A stretch of DNA of 64,000 bases from Dasypus novemcinctus (taxonomy: Eukaryota > Chordata > Mammalia > Cingulata > Dasypodidae). The stretch spans positions 18,514,940-18,578,939 of the forward strand of contig NC_080676.1 in the NCBI RefSeq assembly GCF_030445035.2, in the 5' to 3' direction. Made by a program: the position numbers and the translations under genes. A model generated the notes under the pieces. That model did not search any database and was not told the origin of the DNA. It saw only the letters and a list, made by a program, of their open reading frames with translations. Shown here piece after piece: positions 58,362-64,000 of this stretch (its first letter is position 1; every line of letters starts with the position of its first letter).

Positions 58362-58790
58362 TTTGTGTTTTTGTTTTTGTTTGTTATAAAGATTTATTTT
58401 ATCGATTTCTCTCCGCTTCCGCCCCCCCACCCCGGTTGTCTGTTCTCTGTGTCTGTTTGCTGTGTCTTCTTTGTCCGCTTCTGTTTTGTCAGCGGCACGG
58501 GAATCTGTGTTTCTCTTTGTTGCATAATCTTGTGTCAGCTCTCCGTGTGTGCGGCACCATTCCTGGGCAGGCTGCACTTTCTTTCGCGCTGGGCGGCTCT
58601 CCTTACGGGGTGCACTTCTTGTGCGTGGGGCTCCCCTATGCAGGAGACACCCCTGCGTGGCAGGGCACTCCTTGCACACATCAGCACTGTGCATGGGCCA
58701 GCTCCACACGGGTCAAGGAGGCCCGAGGTTTGAACCGCAGACCTCCTGTGTGGTAGGCAGACGCCCTAACCACTGGGCCAAATCCGCCGC
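58362..58790 (-). mobile_element. DAS SINE, long form, antisense, in GYG1 intron 4
   Basis: T/A-rich start, AAGATTTATTTTATCG, reversed body, B box GAGGTTTGAACCGC, head end GGGCCAAATCCGCCGC. Probable duplication CTATATGTC at 58353-58361 and 58791-58799. Confidence 0.9.
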
Positions 58791-59775
58791 CTATATGTCC
58801 TTTTGTAATGGCAGTAGCCTTGCTTTGCCTCAAGTTTTCAATATGGAGCCGAATTTTAAAGTGGATGCTTCCTTTCACCATTATGTTTTCAAACATCTAT
58901 GGGTACCCCTGTTTTACCAAGCAGGGGATTAGGTCCCAGCATTTTTAGACCAGCACTAAAGAAGACTGGCTTGCAAGCGACTGTATCTCAGTCTGAATAT
59001 CTTGTTAAGTCCTGCTTAATCTCTTACATACATTCAACAGAAATGATGGAGCCTGGTGTCCCCTGACAAGCCACATGGGCTGCTGATGGCTGAGCATTTG
59101 CAGCTGCTTACACAGTCCTAATGTGAAGGAATGTGACTGGCATGCTTCTAATCACCAGCCCTTTAATCACCTCTGTGTCTCTGGCCAAGGGGATAATCCT
59201 AATATGGCATACCATACAGGGTACCTTGACTTCTGTCTTATTCCACAATATCTTAAGTATTTGAATTTAGAACTAGTATGTACCTAATTCATGGCCAGCA
59301 CCTAATTTCCCATAGTGAGCAATGTATGTTCCCATACTGTTGTTTGTATTGTCAAACTCCCTTGGCACTTACTTCATCACTGAAATTACATGTTTCCTGA
59401 AAAATTGAACAATCGGTGTTGTGAAATGGATATTCACCAGCATTTTTTAGAACTTGACAAGAAAAACGTTAACTTCAGGACTTGTTAACAGCAAACGGGG
59501 AAGAGGGGATGGGTAGCTGTTAAGATAGTGTAAGTCCTAAACTGCAATTATCTGTCTTTATGTACTCATGTGAAAGGAGGCTGACGCACTCGATTCTTAA
59601 TTTGCAGAAATCAATCTGAATGCAAGTTGAGAATTTTTTTCTTTTCCTCTGTGACATTAGAGTATCCTAAATTAAGGGCACTTATACAGTTAAAGACAAG
59701 GGTTTAATGCTTGAAAATTGGTGTCTATTAAATGTCATCTTATGTGTTAGTGCATCTCTCAAAAAAGATGACTTG

Positions 59776-59865
59776 GGGAGCAGGTGTAACTCAGTGGTTT
59801 GAGTGCCTGCTTCCCATGTAAGAGGCCCTAGGTTCAATCCCTGGTACCTCCTGAAAAAAAAAAAA
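59776..59865 (+). mobile_element. DAS-I-like SINE monomer
   Basis: GGGGAGCAGGTGTAACTCAG, B box AGGTTCAATCCC, GGTACCTCCTGA and an A(12) tail. Confidence 0.87.
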
Positions 59866-59891
59866 GACTATTATCTTCCAATTTGGAATGT

Positions 59892-59987
59892 CTTTTTTTT
59901 TTTTCAAAGGAGGTAGGTGCTGGGGATTGAATGTAGGACCTCATACATGAGAAGCAGTGCTCAGTCACTGAGCTATACCCACTCTGC
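59892..59987 (-). mobile_element. DAS-I-like SINE monomer, inverted relative to its neighbour
   Basis: T(12) run, GGGGATTGAATGTAGGACCT (reversed B box), GAGCTATACCCACTCTGC (reversed head). Tail-to-tail with 59776-59865, 26 bp apart. More diverged than that copy. Confidence 0.83.
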
Positions 59988-60228
59988 TGGGAAGTTCTCA
60001 TTTAATGCTGGAATCACTTCTCCTTTTAAGGCATTCAGCTGATTGGATAAAGCATCACTCCTTACTGCTGGCAATCTCCCTGATTGATGTAACTGTAATC
60101 AGCTATCTGTGATTCACCAGTGCAGTCAAGTCAGTGGTGACTGAAGTCCATAAATGCCCAGTGCTTGCTTGACCAAACAACTGGGCACAATTACCTGGCC
60201 GAGTTGACATATTAGCCTAACCATCACA
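59988..60228 (-). mobile_element. LTR-like fragment, third copy of the 616-1055 family
   Basis: On the plus strand CCAAACAACTGGGCACAATT, GGCCGAGTTGACATATTAGC and the end CCATCACA are the reverse of the start of the 9310-9739 copy. It is cut at the DAS monomer. Confidence 0.7.
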
Positions 60229-63200
60229 GAATATTTCATCAATTGTTTGAAAATAACTCTGTACTCTTGCATTTACATCACTTAGTTGATAGCTTGGGAA
60301 CTGATTCTCCTAAATAAGTAAAGATGACAAGCAAAAGTTGCAAAATAAAGGCGTGCAAAGAAGTTTTTAAGAGTGACTTTTTACTGCTATTTTTATCTTA
60401 TTGTACCCATGAGTATTTTTTTTTTAACTTGGCCATCTGTCTCTGGCCTTCTAACCAGCAGAAGCCAGGAGCCCTGTGAGAACTAGAAGAGGAGGGAGGA
60501 ACTCCTATACTGGTCATTTAACTTATTGTTTCACTTTATTTCTCAACATAGATAGGCCTGCCTTCACTCACTCGCTCAGTAACACATTCATTCATTTAGC
60601 AAACACTTATTGAGGGCCTGCTGTGGACCAGAGCTAGGCATGTGAACCCACTGTTGTTACAGTTCAGGACAGGAGCTTGCCGTAGTGGTCCCCAGCTGGT
60701 GACAGAGCCAGGTTTGGACTGGAGTCTTTTCAAGTCTGTGGTTGTGTGTGTGTATATCTGTCCTTCCTCCCCATTACCCTATGCTCTGAGAATGATACAA
60801 GATGGAGTAAAACCATACTGTTTCCCTTGGTCTTATTACAAATTAGTTATTTAAAATTCCTTCCTCTGAGTAAAGAAGGCCACTGGCACATCCCTCATTT
60901 TACAGATGATGTGGAGGCTCAAGTCTTCTGCCTCCATGGCGCCTGTTCTTCCCCACTGTCCCGCAGCACATAGAAATACTTCGCTTCTTAAGTAAGTGCC
61001 ACAGCTGATAGTCTTGCATTAGGTCATGGGTTCTGGAAGAATTCTTTAAAGAATTATTCTTGCTTTCATTTCTATAGTCAGACCATTCATTCAATATTTC
61101 AAAATTCATTTTAGCTCCAAATCTGGGTAAGATTCTCAATTTAAAGGCCAGGTATAGATTGGTAAATAATACAGGTTTTATCCCTGCCTTTAAAGCTTCT
61201 ATTTCATAAGACCTAACAGGCATTTAACACCTAATTACAGAATTAATTATGTAATTACTACTCTGATTTTGATAAGTTCAGAGTGCTAAGAGACTCTAAA
61301 TCTGGAGGATCTGCCCTAGACTGAGAACATGAAATTTAAGTCAAGAATCAATGTTTCCTTGCATTTGTATAATTATGTAAATACTAACTCAGTTACTAAG
61401 AATTTTTAAGTGTAAAGCAAAAACTAACATGAAATCTTAATGGATCGTTCTTGTCTTAAGTATGTTGAGCCTGGTGAGATACGGTGATGCTAGGACCTGA
61501 ACTTCAAGTGCCTGGATTTCTGTGAGCCACTTGGGGTTCATCTGTTGATCTGCAGTTGCAGTGAACCTCGTAGACATCTCCCCAAGAGTTGGGCCATTCA
61601 TGAATTGTACTTGAGTAATCCTTCACATGCTTGCTGTGGGTACGGATGACAGTATCTGCCAACCAGACTGTCGGAGTCGATACATCCTCATTCCAGCTCT
61701 TGTCTATATCTCTGAGAGTATTTTTCCTGTCTTACTGTAATTATTTGCTTGATGTTTGTCCCTCTGCCCATTGGATGGTGAACCCTTTAAGAGCTGGAAT
61801 GTGTCTTACTTGTCTTCATATCTATAATGTCTGATACCTTATTTATCAGACTTTAGACATTCTCTATAGAAATGACATTTTTGAGAGCTGCAGCCTCTTA
61901 TATAATAAAATAGGAGTCAATCTCCGAATATTCTGGACCTTGTTTCCCACAGTTCAGTGTGCAGACAGATCACCTGGAGATCAAAGAGCGGCTTCTGGGT
62001 CTGTAGGTTGGGGGCGGGCCTCCACGTTCCGTGTCCCTGCCACGCTCCCGGGCACCCGTGCTGCTGGACCTAGAGTAGCAGGGTCTGCGGGGGACTTGCC
62101 TGCTGCTGAGATACGGGGGTTTTGTTTAAACCGCCCTCCCTGCCATCCACAGTGGGCAGACCAGCTGCTAACAAGCTGTGAAAGAGCACACCAAGCATGT
62201 GAACATCGGACAAAGGCAGAAATTAAAAGGCAACACTCAGACCACTCCAATACTGTCTATTGGACTGAGTCAGAGCCCCCGTCTCTGACAAATGCTGCAG
62301 TGTGTTCATGGGTACTGGGTTCACGACCCTGCTCACAATGCCTGGAAGATACCAAGTGGATGTAAGCTCATTACTAGTCTTTGGGCAGCCTGGTGGAAGG
62401 ATGAGACAGAATCAGATATTTGCGTTTGTTTGCAGAGCAGTTGCCACGTGTCCTTTGTTCCACTCCCCCCTCCCCCTCCCTCTCACCTGCGTCACCAGGC
62501 TCGTCCTGCCGGATCCCAGCTGCCAGCCGCGCCTGCTAATCATGCTGTCAGCTCTGAGATGGTTGAGATTAAAAGTGCCTCAGCCTGTCAGAGCAAATAA
62601 AGCTGCCTCTGGCAGTCTGACTAGACTGCACTGGACAGAAGTCCTGGGGTTTTTGTAGTGGAAGCGGAACATCCTCGTAGGCTTTGTGGTCGGATGTGCT
62701 TAGACTTGCACTCTGCTTTGAATGGTGCTCTCGTTAGGAACTTTCAAAGAGAGGCTATGGAGAACACCATAGGTAGATTTCTCTGACGAAATTAAAACGT
62801 TTGCCCGACCTTGAAAATGTTGAATTGTGTGATAGGGAAAAGATGGATAAGATCTCCAGAATGCTGAATTTTTAAAACACAATTTAAGAAGCCACAGACT
62901 TCCCGCTCGTATTTAATCCAATTTTTAATCCACAACTTTTGGCTAAAAGGAGACCCTTTGTGGTGACGTAATGATGCCCGTGGCCCTGAAGTTTCCGCAT
63001 CGTATGGTACCCTCGGGAGGCAGGGGTCTGGTTGAGCGTTTCAGGGTGTGCCTGTTGAGGGGGCCCCAGGGCTTCATCGGGTCTGCTCTGCCGCCTCTGC
63101 TCTTGCGCCTCGGGCTTCTCGCCGGCTGCTCCAGTGCCCCCCAGCCTTCCTGTGGCAGCACCAGCTCAGGGTCAGTGGAAGCGCCTCTTGTGGCCAGAGG

Positions 63201-63269
63201 CAGCCAGCCCCGGGAAGCCGAGGGGTAAAGGGCTCTGACTCCTGTTTCCCAGGCTCACCCTGGTTGGAT

Positions 63270-63600
63270 CGAGAAATTCTGCTGTACAACTGCAGAAAAA
63301 CCATGGGAAAAATACAGAGTTCCCATATACCACCCTATTAACCCCTTGCATTAGTATGTTCCTTTGCTATGATTGATGACAGACTATTATTATTCTTGTA
63401 CTAGTAACTATAGTCTTAGTTTACATTAGGGTTCACTGTTTGTGCTTTTAAGAAATTTTTATTCTAGGACCATATATGCAACCTAAAATTTCCCCTCTTA
63501 ACTACATTCAAATATATTCTTCAGTGCCATTAATTCGTTCATTATGCGTCCAACTCCTGAGACCTACATGGAATTAGATTTCCTCACCACATTCCATGTA
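63270..63600 (+). mobile_element. L1 3'UTR fragment
   Basis: AATACAGAGTTCCCATATAC, CACCCTATTAACCCCTTGCA, TTTACATTAGGGTTCACTGT, GCAACCTAAAATTTCCCCTC read like a mammalian L1 3'UTR. The following stretch to about 63960 may be another old L1 tail. Confidence 0.6.
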
Positions 63601-63969
63601 GGCAGTAGTCATTTTATAATAGAACTGCTTAATTTTAAAAAGGTCTTATGCCGTGGCATAAAAAAGCAAGTAGAAGAAAAAACATAGTATGATGCCAAAT
63701 TTGACAAAGTTCAAAAACAAGTCACACTCGATGTTGTAGGGGGAGAAATACATATGTGGTAAAAGAAGGGAGAGCAGGATAATTACAAGCAAAGATCATG
63801 GTTAGCAGTTACTTTCTGGTGGGGAAAGCTAGGAGATCAACTTGTGGAGCCCACACAGAACTTTAAACAGTGTTGGTAACATTCAATTTCTTATAATGCA
63901 TAATGGATCTGTTAGTTTTCTTATAATCTACCTGTATATTTTTCTTCATAATACAAAATAAAAGAATAA

Positions 63970-64000
63970 GGGGAATGAGTGTGGCTCAAGCAGTTGGGCA
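63970..64000 (+). mobile_element. DAS SINE start, cut by the window end
   Basis: GGGGAATGAGTGTGGCTCAA then GCAGTTGGGCA: the A-box half of the tRNA-like head. Confidence 0.7.

Larger units (their letters stand above)
55441..64000 (+). other. GYG1 intron 4 (5' part, runs out of window)
   Basis: 8.56 kb from the exon 4 donor with no fifth exon found. It holds a MER5-like element, DAS SINEs at 58362, 59776, 59892 and 63970, an LTR fragment, an L2 end (antisense, about 60585-60660: ATTCATTCATTTAGCAAACA) and L1 3'UTR remnants. Unassigned stretches: 55.44-56.96, 57.2-58.3, 58.8-59.77, 60.7-63.2 kb. The 62.0-62.6 and 63.0-63.3 kb parts are less AT-rich but no exon fits. Confidence 0.75.

Noticed and set aside
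58239-58932. Cysteine-rich ORFs of 106-164 aa (similar ones at 3841, 21002, 32393, 43031, 46138)
   Set aside because: All fall in DAS SINEs; the repeated SSCCVSS / CGTIPGQAAL-like peptides are translations of the SINE body, not a protein family.

Overview
This is a 64 kb piece of a placental mammal genome, most likely an armadillo (Xenarthra, Cingulata; probably Dasypus). The clearest sign is about 15 copies of a tRNA-Ala-derived SINE of the DAS type, both as long composite elements (about 400-430 bp) and as short tRNA-like monomers (about 80-90 bp). Ancient mammalian repeats (L2, MIR, L3/CR1, MER5-like hAT, MaLR-type LTRs) fill much of the remainder. Species is inferred from the SINE family and not proven.

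The only cellular gene found is the 5' half of GYG1 (glycogenin-1), on the + strand. A CpG-island promoter (about 50.16-51.16 kb) has a TATA-like box and a CACGTGACG element. Four coding exons follow (50468-50474, 52829-52964, 54821-54995, 55278-55440). They encode residues 1-160 plus the first base of codon 161 of the GT8 glucosyltransferase domain, including the DxD metal site. All splice sites are GT-AG and all phases fit. The remaining exons, including the one with the Tyr acceptor, must lie beyond 64000; everything after 55440 reads as intron 4.

Region by region: 1-26 kb is gene-free DNA with DAS SINEs, LTR solos, L2/MIR/L3 remnants and a 4.2 kb stretch (16.3-20.5 kb) without recognised repeats. 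26.3-35.3 kb is a long, decayed L1 (L1-A) with a 5'UTR made of tandem monomers, two antisense ERV solo LTRs in that 5'UTR, and a SINE-in-SINE insertion in ORF2. 35.5-46.8 kb is a nest: an old L1 3' end is split by a 9.6 kb L1-derived block (L1-B) bounded by a 13-bp target-site duplication. That block itself contains another L1 3' end, two antisense DAS SINEs, a solo LTR and 1.4 kb of unassigned DNA. 46.8-50.1 kb is repeat-rich upstream flank of GYG1. 50.2-64 kb is GYG1.

No new protein-coding system was found. The most interesting structures are the monomeric L1 5'UTR, the nested insertion block with readable target-site duplications, and the pair of related solo LTRs. All repeat family names come from pattern recognition without a database search. 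The long overlapping ORFs in the CpG island are judged to be composition artefacts.
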